Positions 11,116-21,289 of a stretch of 64,000 bases of DNA are shown here, one piece after another. The number at the start of each line of letters is the position of its first letter. Positions within the stretch are counted from its first letter, which is position 1. The notes under the pieces were generated by a model. The model saw only the letters and a list, made by a program, of their open reading frames with translations, had not been told where the DNA came from and ran no database searches. The position numbers and the translations under genes were made by a program. Source of the DNA: Epiperipatus broadwayi (lineage: Eukaryota; Onychophora; Udeonychophora; Euonychophora; Peripatidae). The DNA is taken from positions 7,367,210-7,431,209 of the forward strand of contig JAQFVV010012422.1 in assembly GCA_028023455.1 (NCBI GenBank), in the 5' to 3' direction.

Positions 11116-11832
11116 TGGTATGAACTATTTAAATTTAAAATTAGTCTGAAATAATTTAAACTATATGGCTAAAAAAATATTTACAGGGATTGGCTGATTT
11201 TAGACATTTTTTTTAAAAGAGAATATGTGAATCAAGCTAATAAATGTAAATTATGAAACAAAGTTGGTGAATGAATTAAACATTCAATGCAGGTGTTAAA
11301 ATTAATCTGGAAAGTCACACATTGCATGTTTTGAAAGTTTGGAATTTACTAGAATTATTTATTTAATTTACATGTCTACGTTCTTGTATTTGAACCAATA
11401 TATTATTTTATGATATAAATTCAATTATTTATACCATTATGCGTGCATATAATCATGGGTATACAACACATCTAGAAGAGCTTTACCTTGGATTTGAAAC
11501 TCCAGTGTGTTTATGAATAATTCTATGACCATACATATTTAATTAGAGTTACATTAAAAGACAATATATTATTGATTGTTTTTTTAGTCCCATTATTTTT
11601 TTTGACACATTACAACTATTTATCTCCATGTTTATATTAATATTATAAACTTTATCTTGTATAGTATAATACTATGATGAAGAATAAATATAGTGCCTAA
11701 TATATTCAAAAGGTGAGATTTTAATATCATAAACCTGAATTTATGTAATGTTTATTTTCTTTGTTATTATATGCAGTAATAGGTCATTGTAGTGCCCTAA
11801 TATATACAACAGGTGACACAATTCTTCAAGTA
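11116..11832. other. Gene-less stretch 3' of the LINE
   Basis: AT-rich DNA with no supported gene. A short repeat of AGTGCCCTAATATATACAAC-type sequence occurs near 11690-11715 and 11790-11815, about 100 bp apart, suggesting a minor tandem duplication just outside the LINE 3' end. Confidence 0.45.
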
Positions 11833-12005
11833 TTGATGTGATGCACTGTGACTTCTCCTTAAATGGAGTCAGAAATCTCTCAGCAACTATGCCCAAAGAA
11901 ATCTGTTAGCCACTTTGCCTTCCATTCCCCTACTCTAAGTTTTCCCATATTCTGCTCCATCCCATTTCCACAACATAATCTTTGTTAACTCTATGGCCTT
12001 TATAT

Positions 12006-13163
12006 CTAAATCCCCCTTATCTTTTCCCAAACCAGCATAAAAAACAATAATTCACTTTCTGTATAATCACTTTTTTTATATTTATTCTTCCATAATTTCA
12101 TTATTGGTACCCTTTCTGCTTTCAAGCATTTACATTCAATTAACAGATGCCTAATATTTTCTATGCCTTCCTTACACAATTTGCAGACTAAATCACCCAT
12201 ATTTTTCCATTTACATGTATATTCTCTTGTTGCTAAAGATCCCGTTCGAGCCTTAAACAATAAACTACTTTCCTTGCTATTATCATAAATTAACTTGCAC
12301 CCAATGTTCCGTTTACTTCTATATATATTTAAACTCTTTTTACTCTCCATACTAGTTCTCCATCTCTCCAACTCCCTATTCTTTATTAATGCATCTATTC
12401 TTCTATCCCATTCCTTACCACTATAACACTCAACAATCCTCCTAACACAATCATCCCACCTTTTGTACAAGTATACTGATATAAATTCTTTATCCAAATC
12501 TTCTGCATACCACATTACCTTTCTCACCCATCTTGTTGCCTGCCCTTTACTCATAACCCAATTAAATACTATTTTGGCTATTCTTTTATTATCCATAAAC
12601 TGCAATCTACCAAACATTTTCATTTTACTTTTTGCATCTCTCATATAAAAACTTGACCATCCCATTTCTCCTTGAATTGCCTCCTTTGCTGTCCACACAT
12701 CTGCATCTAATGCATGTCTTCCTACTTCCCTTTGTACTTTTTCTAAGTAATCTAATACCCCTTTACTAACACATAATGCATCATTGCCATATGTTAACCC
12801 TGCTACTGCAACTCCCTTCCATACAATTCTAGCTACATCATATTTATTATATGAAAACACTGTTAATTTCTTTATCAATCCCTTTCTTTTCTTTGCTTCA
12901 TTTATCAATTTTTTCTCCCATTCATCCAAGCAATTTTTCTGATTACTTAAGATGATTCCCAAATAACTATATCTATTCACCACACTTAACTTTATATCCC
13001 CCAATAAAAATTCTTCATCTTCTCTTTCCCCAGTATTAACCATCATTATATTTGATTTTTCTTCACTAAATTTAATCCCCATCTCTTTACCCACCCTTGC
13101 ACATGTCCTCAGCATAACTTCCATATCTTCTCTTTTTTCTGCACACAAAAAGATATCATCCAC
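12006..13163 (-). pseudogene. LINE thumb and C-terminal CCHC domain
   Basis: The longest open frame in the window (385 codons), continuing from the FVDD motif. It contains NRYSYLGIILSN (RT block 6/7), a long basic region, and near the end CKLCKEGIENIRHLLIEC, a C-x2-C-x8-H-x4-C knuckle typical of Jockey/I/R1-type LINEs and presumed to bind RNA or DNA. The frame itself is intact here, although the element is broken upstream. It ends at a stop at 12006, after which about 170 bp of 3' region follow. Confidence 0.88.
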
Positions 13164-13860
13164 AAAAAAAGACCTGACAAAGTATATACTCCCTTGCCAC
13201 CTATTAATGGTATCTCTATCCCTCTTCCTAGTCTTTCTATTGCTCTCTCCATTTCACTCAAATACAACAAAAACAAAATAGGTGACATAGGGCATCCTTG
13301 CCTTAGTCCCACCCCATTTTTAACTTTAACTGATTCTATATCCCCTAATTGATATGTATAGTAATTATTTTTCATATAATTTCTTAATAATATCCACTAA
13401 AGCTTCATCCATTCCCAAATTTGCTAAACTTACCCATAATCTATTTCTATTTACTCTATCATATGCCTTCTCTATATCTATAAAACTCATATATAACTGT
13501 CTACCTGAATTCCTACTCATATCCATAAGTTGTGTAACTACAAATAAACTATCTCCTATATGCCTATCTGATCTAAAACCTCCTTGCATTTCCCCCACTA
13601 CATTATTCCTTTCCATCCATTTTGCAACTCTTCCAGCCACCATATATGAGAAAACTTTATATAAAACTGATGTTACCACTATCGGTCTATAATTGTTTAA
13701 CTTTCTATGATCCTTACCCTTTCCTTTAAATAATAATCTTACTCTTGTATTACTCCAACTATCTGGAAAAACTCTCTTCTGTGCCATCTTATTAAAACAT
13801 GATAATAGCTTTATTTTTGCCCTATGCCCTAAATTCATTACCATCTCTGCTGCCTATCCA
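13100..13860 (-). pseudogene. LINE reverse transcriptase core, frameshifted
   Basis: Minus-strand frames contain LFKGKGKDHRKLNNYRPI, GEMQGGFRSDRHIGD, MSFIDIEKAYDRVNR, then in another frame GVGLRQGCPMSPILFLLYLS and, after a further shift, VDDIFLCAEKRED. These are RT blocks 1 through 5: the NYRPI and GGFR motifs, the D of block A (DIEKAYD), block B (LRQGCPMSP), and FVDD in place of the usual FADD. All catalytic Asp residues are still legible. Frameshifts at about 13370 and 13160 prevent translation. Confidence 0.9.
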
Positions 13861-14317
13861 TCTAAACCTCTTGCCTTTCCACTTTTCAATTTCTTCCCTG
13901 CCTCATTCAGTTCATTTTCTGTAAACCTAATATTCCCATTACTATATGCTTTCATGTTTTCTATCACTCTGTCCTTCACATCTAACATCTTTTCTATATC
14001 CATTACATATCTATTTAAGATTCTCTCTAATTCTTCTCTAGAGCTACACTCTATTCCCTCATCATCTAGTAATACTATCTCTCTCTCCTACATTTCTCCT
14101 TTTAATGTAATTCCAAAATTTTTTACTCCCATCTCTTCCACTTTTATTAATATCCTCCAACAATTTACTATTCAATTTCATTCTCTCTATATATAATTAT
14201 CTATTTTAGTCAACTTCTTCTTTTCTAAGTACTTCTCCCATTTAGCATTAATATCTTTTTCACTTTCTTTTTTCTTAATAGCACACTTATATTCCCTGCA
14301 TGCTTTTTTCCTCTCTT

Positions 14318-15451
14318 TTACACTTTTACTAACTCTAATTTTTTATTACTTTTATTCTTCTGAATATTCTCACCTAAAACCCTATTTGCCACTTTTTCTA
14401 TTTCATCACACCAGTCCTTATACTCATTCCCAACCAACTCTTCCATGGTTTCTTCAACTTGTATTTTATACTCTTCCAACTTATTCTTATCATTCACTCT
14501 CCATCCACATCTTTCACTATTGTTTCTACCTTTATTTCTATTCTCCATCACATTACTAACCATTTCAATTACAAAGAAATTATGATCACTATTACATACT
14601 CTCTCTTCATTATCAAACACCTTAATTTTCCGTACTTTATTCATTCCCTCTTTCTCTACCAATACATAATCTATTGTGTGAAATATATTATTTCTAGACC
14701 ATGTGTATTGTCCCTCATAAATATTTGATAAATTTCCAATGCTCAAATTCACTCTCTGACAAAATTTCTTCAAAAGCTGTCCATTCTTATTATCTACATC
14801 ATCAATTTCTTCAATATGTCCATTCATATCCCCTATAACCATTATTCTGTTCCCCCCTTTTTTAAAACTCTGTATATCCTTAACTAGGCATTCATATATG
14901 CTACTGTTCTACTCCATTATAGTTTGACTATCTCCAGTAGCTATATAAACTATAGCCACCATCCATTTCTTGTCTTCCCAACCTTATTTCAAACCACAGA
15001 TGTTCTTGACATTTAATAGTATTTAAATATTTTTTTGATATAACACCTATACCACCACCCCTTTTTTCTTTTTCTTTTCTATTTATACCCTGCCATACCA
15101 AATCATCCAGAATAGGTTCTTCTTCTTTTTTAGATATGTTTCCACTATTGCTAATACCTCAAGTTCTTCATTTTCAATTGTTTTGTTTAATTCCAGCCAC
15201 TTTTCTGGTCTCCTACCACATTGCATATTCAAATACCCAATTTTAACAATTTCTTCTTTCTTAACTACTCTTTTATAAATTCTTTTCATTCTTTCTTCTC
15301 CATTATGTTTATAAATAACTTGCTTACCATTAATTTTACAGACCCATTCTCTCTCCTTATCTATACTTATATCTAAATCAACTACCTTTTGCTTATTTCT
15401 TACATCGTGTCCATTCTTCTTTTTGATAATACTGCAATTTAACACACACAC
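14318..15451 (-). pseudogene. LINE APE endonuclease domain, frameshifted
   Basis: Minus-strand fragments give KIGYLNMQCGRRPEKW (the catalytic Asn block), VLAIVETYLK (the metal-binding Glu block), then GGIGVISKKYLN, VIGDMNGHIEE (the GD-N block), YTWSRNN with TIDYVLVEK, and SDHNFFVIEM (the SDH block). All are in the canonical order of apurinic-endonuclease-like LINE domains that nick target DNA. The stretch at about 14843-15082 is out of frame with its neighbours. Following sequence to 14318 is Lys/Glu-rich and links to the RT domain. Confidence 0.88.
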
Positions 15452-15494
15452 CCTTATAAGTTTCCAAAATTATATTCTTTATAAACCAGACTCC

Positions 15495-16060
15495 CTAAAA
15501 CTTTACTCTTCCTTGTTTTCCTAAGTGCACTCTGTTTTTATTATATAACTCCCTCTTTCCAATAAACCAATCCCACATATCCACAAACATGACATCATTT
15601 TTCTCACACAATTTTTTCAATCTCTCATTTATAGAACATGCCATATCTAACAAATACCTCTTGTCAAATCTTGGTAAAAATCCAACTATCCCTACTCTTC
15701 CTTTAATTTTACTCAAATTTTTAATCAATTCTACATACTCATCCATTACTCTCTCTGATGGTTCTGATAATTATTAGTCCCTACCATAACATACACATCT
15801 CTACTACCTTGCTTTTTTACTTTATTTGACATGTCCCTAATTCTAGCTTCAGGCAAACATACTCTTACATTCCTGCTTCTATTTCCCCTTGCAATTATAT
15901 CCCCACATTCTCTAATTAATGAATCTCCTATCAATACTGTCTTATAGTCTACTTTCTCTGTCCATCCATATCATTTTCTACCACCTTCTGGACCTTCTTA
16001 TCTACTTCTTCCTTATCATTTCTACTCAATAATTCCTTTATCTGCTCACACTTCATTTCT
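15495..16060 (-). pseudogene. LINE leader and SGNH/GDSL esterase-like domain
   Basis: Minus-strand translation begins MKCEQIKELLSRNDKEEV, a charged and probably helical leader, then shifts frame into LIGDSLIRECG (block I with the Ser of GDS), later YVMVGTNN (the G-x-N block III) and finally NRVHLGKQGR (block V, where D-x-x-H is expected and N-R-V-H is seen). These are the landmarks of SGNH hydrolases in the expected order over about 145 residues. Esterase domains of this kind are known in ORF1 proteins of CR1/L2-like LINEs, where they may act in RNP or membrane association. A frameshift at about 15746 and one upstream of 15934 break it. The block V Asp appears lost. Confidence 0.72.
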
Positions 16061-16490
16061 ATGTGATGTGATGAGATGATGTAATGTTCTGTTGCTTCTC
16101 CTTAAACGGAGATCAAGAATCTCCAACAATTATGCCCAAAGAAACCTGTTAGCCACTTTATTTTCCATTCCCCAGTCTAAGTTTTCCCATATTCTGCTCC
16201 ATCCCATTTCCACAATATAATCTTTGTCAACTCTATGGCCTTTATATCTAAATCCCCCTTATCTTTTCCCAAACCCAGCATAAAAACCAATAATCCACTT
16301 TCTGTATAATCCCTTTTTTGATATTTATTCTTCCATAACATCATTATAAGTACCCTTTCTGTTTTCAAACATTTACATTCAATTAACAGATGCCTAATAT
16401 TTTCTATTCCTTTCTTACATAATTTACAGTCTAAATCACCCATATTTTTCCACTTACATGTATATTCTCTTGTTGCTAAAGATCAATATA
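16061..16490 (-). mobile_element. 5'-truncated second copy of the SGNH LINE
   Basis: Minus-strand similarity covers only the C-terminal knuckle (CKLCKKGIENIRHLLIEC) and the 3' region, ending in the same tail (read on the plus strand, ATGTGATGTGATGAGATGAT). The similarity stops at about 16484, just after the point matching 12240 in the longer copy. It abuts the 5' end of the long copy at 16060/16061 without intervening DNA, giving a head-to-tail pair. This suggests the long copy inserted at, or was templated through, the tail of this one. Confidence 0.9.
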
Positions 16491-17821
16491 GATAATTGAT
16501 CTGCCCTCCATCTGAAGTATTTTAAAACAATTTTTATATAAAATATTTTTTATCTAACATTGCAATTAGAAGAAAACTCAATTATATATATATTAACAGA
16601 GCTTAAAGAGTCATCTCATGTGTTACATATATTATGCACTGTAATTATTCATCATTATATATTTATTATTGGATTATTGATTTGCAGAGTTTTAAGTGGA
16701 TAGAAGTAGCTCTGCCCTGTAAATTAACATATTGAATTTAAATGAATATAAGTATCTACATTGATATAGCATTTATTTTTCTGCCTGAAGTTCTTTGAAG
16801 TAATTCTCTATATAAAATCTTAGAGCGCAATAAGTAACAACTGGTTTCTTGTTGCAAAGAAAGTTTTCAAACACTGCAGCTAGAGGGAGCACAATTGCAT
16901 TAACAGAAGCCATCTTACTTGTTATAATACTTTAATATTTGTACTTGATATAATCATTAGCAGATACTTTTCTTTAACTATGAAATACTTATGCTAAGGA
17001 TAAACAGGTCCCAGTAATTAGCAGATATATTATTTTATTTAATTGTAACCACCACATTTGTTTCTTTAATCATCATTTTTAACGATTATCAATCAATCTA
17101 TAAAGATTGCAAGTCTGTTATTTCTGCCTGAAATAAAACAGCCTTGATGACAAGGTGGTAGTGTTAGTTAGTCACTCTTCATTTGAAAATGTCTACCAAA
17201 TATTGACGTCATTAATAACTTAATCTAGCATCGAACAGTACGATGCAAAAATTTTAGAATACGGCAGATGAAAGCTCTTTCAAGCATGACTTCATAAATG
17301 TTAAAAAATACAAGATGAAAATGTATTTACAGTATTATGTTAATCAATTATGGACTTTCCTTTATCACATTCTTCAGTTAAGATTAGCTAGAGACTCATT
17401 TACCAACCAATAATTGAGTGAATAGCTAGTGACTATGAGCTAATAAGTATACGAGTGTATATATAAAATTTAAAAGTGTGAAAAATAATCAGTTGTTTGA
17501 CAAAAAAACCTTCAACCTTTAGTAGATTAAAAGTAGATTATTAGCAAACCAATGCTCTTACCATTATAAGTTCCAGCTCTTTGTTTATAAAATATTACTT
17601 ATAAGTACATTCATCTTTTTATATAGATAAAAAGAAACATACAATTAAATAATACACATTTTTAGATACAAAATATATTTGTATATTAGCTTCTTTCTCC
17701 GATGACAAAAATAGTTCGAAGGTAATGAGATAGTCATATTGAACTGTCATCAAATAAACTATAAAAATGATGCAAAATTTATGCTGTAGCTTCAAATATA
17801 AGATATTACTACATCTTTTTT
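16491..17821. other. Gene-less AT-rich stretch
   Basis: I see nothing beyond unique-looking AT-rich DNA. The frame at 17619-17837 on the minus strand is a chance run that reads through the SINE tail. Confidence 0.5.
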
Positions 17822-17905
17822 TTTTCTCATGTGTCATAGCATCAGTCGGTAAGCGAACCCGCTAACCCGGGACAACTGCTTATCCCCCCCCCCCCCCCCC
17901 CCCCC
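17822..17905 (-). mobile_element. SINE family 1, truncated at a 22-bp poly-C tract
   Basis: Minus-strand sequence AGCAGTTGTCCCGGGTTAGC, GGGTTCGCTTACCGACTGAT and GCTATGACACATGAG plus an A run is the 3' half of SINE family 1. The 5' half is absent; in its place is a run of 22 C residues (17884-17905). The abrupt switch suggests slippage or an assembly collapse at the homopolymer. Confidence 0.82.
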
Positions 17906-18634
17906 TCTTATATTTATTTTTTTTTTGTTTTTCAAAAATTTTAAAAGGGGGGTGCCAAAATATCATTAGCATTGACCTACAGAAACACTTTACAGATATT
18001 AGAGAGCCTCCGGTTTGATGTAACATAGATCAAATAAGCCGGCTTATTAAAATACAAAGATTTAAACATTTAGCTAAAAAATTTCAAATTTTAATTTAAT
18101 TTGACTTAAGTTCACCCTCCTAAAATTAATTTGAGCAAAGTAGATATTTAAATTAAAATAGACATCAAATTTTGAATAGAATTTATAATTTCTGAGGTTT
18201 TATTTGATGTTTGTTTTATTCTAACCTCGCGATTCCAGACTGTTAAATTAGCAAAGTCCGAAGTTAAAATTTCAACTAGTTTTAAACTGTTATGGGCACT
18301 TCCGCTGTCTTAACCCTGGGGTGTTATCTGGACGTGACTCCACCTTGGTGGGAAAAAACTGTGCCTTTCTTAAAAAGGTTTGCTTGTTTAAAAACACTTG
18401 AAATATTTAATAATATATATAAAAAACTAAACAAAGAAAAAGATAAACCGAATCATAAAAAGAACAATGTTTATTTTAACAAAATATTAGATTTCTAACA
18501 AAAGAATTCCAGGATAGTTTTAAATTGCTTTATATTTGTTTGAGAAATGGAATAAATATAAGAAACAAATGTATTGTAGAGTATTTAGTTTTCAATATAA
18601 GCATTAGACTGTATGTCAATAGAGCAGTCATTCC
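17906..18634. other. Gene-less stretch
   Basis: No supported gene. A plus-strand frame at 18292-18498 (68 codons) has no recognisable motif and runs into Lys-rich AT sequence. A G run at 17947-17952 begins a short GC-richer patch. Confidence 0.45.
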
Positions 18635-18782
18635 TTATACAAAACAAAATTTTCAAATAGTGTGTCATTCGAGAGATCATATGACGGTCAAACATCGGAA
18701 ATGACAGGAAAGATAATCCACGGATTTTTATCTCTCTAATCGCTCCCCCCTCACCTGCTACTGCAGTGAACCACAAACTTTA
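18635..18782 (-). repeat. SINE-like dispersed repeat (family 4)
   Basis: The minus strand begins GTGGTTCACTGCAGTAGCAG, which resembles an A-box-like start, and continues through GATAAAAATCCGTGGATTAT, CCTGTCATTTCCGATGTTTG and CATATGATCTCTCGAATGAC. Two diverged copies occur at 47395-47530 and 47600-47770, sharing ATTGCTTGAAAG/CACTCAGGAGGTCATGTGA-type sequence and CACTGCATTGAATCA. No clear B box is visible, so the origin from a tRNA is uncertain. Confidence 0.55.
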
Positions 18783-18951
18783 TTCTCTTTATCAGCATAA
18801 CCTCTCTATTTATATGCAGGATGAATAGAAAATAACGGGGCAATTGGGTTTGAGGATAATTTTCTTTTAAATATTATATGTAGTAATTTTCTAATTCGAT
18901 GTTTGTTTATCAGATAATATGAAAATTACTTAAACTCTGATGAAAAAAGAA

Positions 18952-19045
18952 GCGTTGGTGGTCAAGAGGTCGGCACAACTGCCTTACAAGCAGTTGTCCC
19001 GGTTTCGCTTCCCGGCCAATGCTATGACACATGAAAAAAAAAAAA
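18952..19045 (+). mobile_element. SINE family 1 (tRNA-like head)
   Basis: GCGTTGGTGGTCAAGAGGTC (A-box region), CTGCCTTACAAGCAG (anticodon arm; if the loop is CTTACAA the anticodon is TAC), GGTTTCGCTTCCCGGCC (B-box region), AATGCTATGACACATG and an A run of about 13. The head is a full tRNA-like cloverleaf with an enlarged variable region in related copies. This is a retroposed copy, not a tRNA gene: the shared non-tRNA tail and poly-A prove it. Confidence 0.85.
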
Positions 19046-20055
19046 GAATGGATTTTAAGAGTGATACTGTTAAAATGAGATCAAGTAAAAATCCCCCCCC
19101 CCACACACACATAAGACATATTTATTAAATTTGTGATAAATTTGCTTCCATGAAATTATGATTCAAATATTTATTGTTTGAATTATTGTACTCACAGCAA
19201 TTAAATATAACCGTTAACACGTCACATGATTCCAGGTTGCACAATGCTGTTCAGAAGCAAATTTTTTCTTTCACGATGGTTATGCCATCTAGTGTAAGTT
19301 TTAATAATCAAGATGCCAGATAGTAGTGCTTAATAAATCCCTTATGAAAGCTTTCAGTTAGTTTGGGGATAATGTATAGAACAGCATTTGATAGGGATCG
19401 ATTACTAAAGCTTACACTAGCTATGGTGAAAGAAAAAGAATTGTCAATTAAATGTATAGACTATAAATTGAAATGGAATGGTTTATTGCTTAGGCAGTTG
19501 ATAAGCAATTCAAGCACTGGAAATAACAGAGTGAGACTTACTACTGCACTAAACCATGCAATGAAATTGATTTATGAATTGAGTTAGTATTTGTTAACCT
19601 CATATTTTTGATTTATCAAGTTATATTATTAATTAAAATTATATTAGAATTAATATGATTAGTGAAGCTTTCTGGATTGATTTTTAGCTAATTATAAATT
19701 GAAATATCTCAATTTTGGATATTTGACTGGAAATATGATGCTCAACCTGCCACTTGGATGCTTCCATGTTACATGCCCTTCTCATCAAATCCCAACACTA
19801 TGTAGTCATTTTTTTATTAAATGATCTACCCTTCCAAACATATTTTCAGCTATCTACTTGTTCATTTAAGCTTCCTTCCTATGGAAAATGAGTTTCAATA
19901 AGAGTAGCTGTATCAATCTTTAATCTTAAGATTTGATTAACTACAAGTGGTTTCACTCCTTTCTAATCTTGCAGAATTCACAATAAACAAAGGTTTCACA
20001 TTCCTTGATACAATATATTTTTAAAAAACCACAACTTTATTACTACCTTCAGCTA
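19046..20055. other. Gene-less stretch
   Basis: A C run with an adjoining CA run lies at 19092-19112. A plus-strand frame at 19363-19587 (74 codons) has unremarkable composition but no motif I can name, so I do not call it. The DNA at 19740-20055 may be the diverged remainder of the Gypsy integrase relic that follows on the minus strand. Confidence 0.45.
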
Positions 20056-20300
20056 TATCACTGCTGATTCTACAATTATTTTGTACCACTTTGATGAATG
20101 ATCCGTCATGCATAGGACTTTAGAAGAGCTTCCCATTGTAGGCAGGTGCTAAATTGACTATCCAAATGGGTAATCACTGTTGAATTGAAATTTGTGTTCC
20201 ATAGGCAGTTTCACAGTGATTCAATATTGATTGGCCTGCCTTGTGCAAAGGTCACAATTGAAGATTTCCCATATATTAAATCTACCTTATCATTGTTTAC
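20056..20300 (-). pseudogene. Gypsy-type integrase relic
   Basis: Minus-strand reading gives DKVDLIYGKSSIVTFAQGRP, then after a stop VITHLDSQFSTCLQWEALLK. This echoes the integrase core of Gypsy elements: the D-VGPLP-S block followed at the right distance by ITDRG-QFES-LW--L-K, where the second catalytic Asp lies in TDRG and is here replaced. Stops and the missing catalytic residues show decay. The match is to short blocks only, so the call is tentative. Confidence 0.38.
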
Positions 20301-20879
20301 TCATTATGAGGGGTTCTTCACATATCCACACACCCACTCACATAAAATAAAAAGATTGGGTTAGGAATTACTACATGTCTGGCTAAAGAGTGGCAAATGC
20401 ACTCATGAGGGTCAAGTTAAAGTATAATATCACAAGATGATTTGCATAAAAAACAATACATAGCCTTTGATGAGTCAACATTTTATCCTATGAGGCAGTC
20501 AAAGATACCTTTCATCAGGTATTATTATTAGGGTCTTAGCAATAGTGCTTATATTTGAAAGTTATTTGCATATTTGCCACTTGTAAATTTGTTGACAGTC
20601 TGAAAAACAAAATACCTCAAAAAATATTACTTTATAATCACCATTCGATTCTCATATTTAGATATTCACACTTGTTTCATTAATTGCAATGACTTTTTAT
20701 AAATTTTAATTAACCATCTTTTACTCCCTTTGTTTGAAATAGCCCCCCCCCCCCTAAATGCAATATATAATGTTAAATTGGTAAACTGGTGATGATAATA
20801 TAAATTAACTATTCCTTTACAAAGTTTAAAAAGTCAGCGAATCAATTCACTGGTAACAAACTCCTGCCAATTTTGATAT
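20301..20879. other. Gene-less stretch
   Basis: No supported gene. A C run lies at 20743-20754. CCTGATGAAAGGTATC occurs on the minus strand at about 20505-20525 but lacks the rest of a hammerhead core. Confidence 0.45.
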
Positions 20880-21160
20880 ATTAAAATAATCAGCCAATCA
20901 ACTCTTCCAAGACATTTGTCTTCAAATGGCAATGAGACAATTGCTAGTATTTAAGTATAATCTTCATAACCCTTTATATATGTACCAAACTCAAGATCAG
21001 TTAAATTTTAAAACATAAAATGCAATAAACACCTTGCTTTATGAACTTGAATTTGCTATTTGAAACAATTGTCCCAGAAGAGCTGATGGCTGACTATTTT
21101 AGCATGAGGTCAAAGTTGGTAAAAGTTTGTTGTCTATACATTCATTGGTTGATTTATTTA
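20880..21160. repeat. TIR element related to the 42659 copy
   Basis: AATCAGCCAATCAACTCTTC near 20885 matches the left end of the element at 42659 (CCAGCCAATCAGTTCTTCC), and AACAATTGTCCCAGAAGAGC with GCTGATGGCTGAC at 21064-21095 matches its middle. The right end GGTTGATTTA at 21146-21155 is a weak inverted partner. Diverged and interrupted; no coding content. Confidence 0.45.
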
Positions 21161-21289
21161 ATGTTTGTTGAGAAGTAGTTAATGTGTGTGTGCAGGTTAA
21201 TAACTAATAATTTTAAATACTTTTGAAAAGTATAAAACATTTTGCTAGTAGAGGACAAATTATTTGAGCAATAAACAGAAAAGGTGGAA

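Larger units (their letters stand above)
11833..16060 (-). mobile_element. APE-type LINE with SGNH esterase domain, decayed
   Basis: A minus-strand non-LTR retrotransposon of about 4.2 kb. In reading order it has a short charged leader, an SGNH/GDSL-like domain (15495-15934), an APE endonuclease (14318-15451), a reverse transcriptase (13100-13860) and a C-terminal domain with a CCHC knuckle (12006-13163). The frame changes at least six times and there are internal stops, so it is dead. The 3' end (11833) carries a degenerate CATCACATCA-like tail shared with the copies at 16061 and 27818. The 5' end stops at 16060 inside the leader, exactly where the 3' end of another copy begins, so it is 5'-truncated. 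The clade is unresolved; the domain order fits the CR1/Jockey/I superfamily. Confidence 0.92.

Noticed and set aside
19363-19587. 74-codon plus-strand frame as a small gene
   Set aside because: Composition is acceptable but I recognise no domain, and there is no sign of promoter, splice or conservation information to support it.
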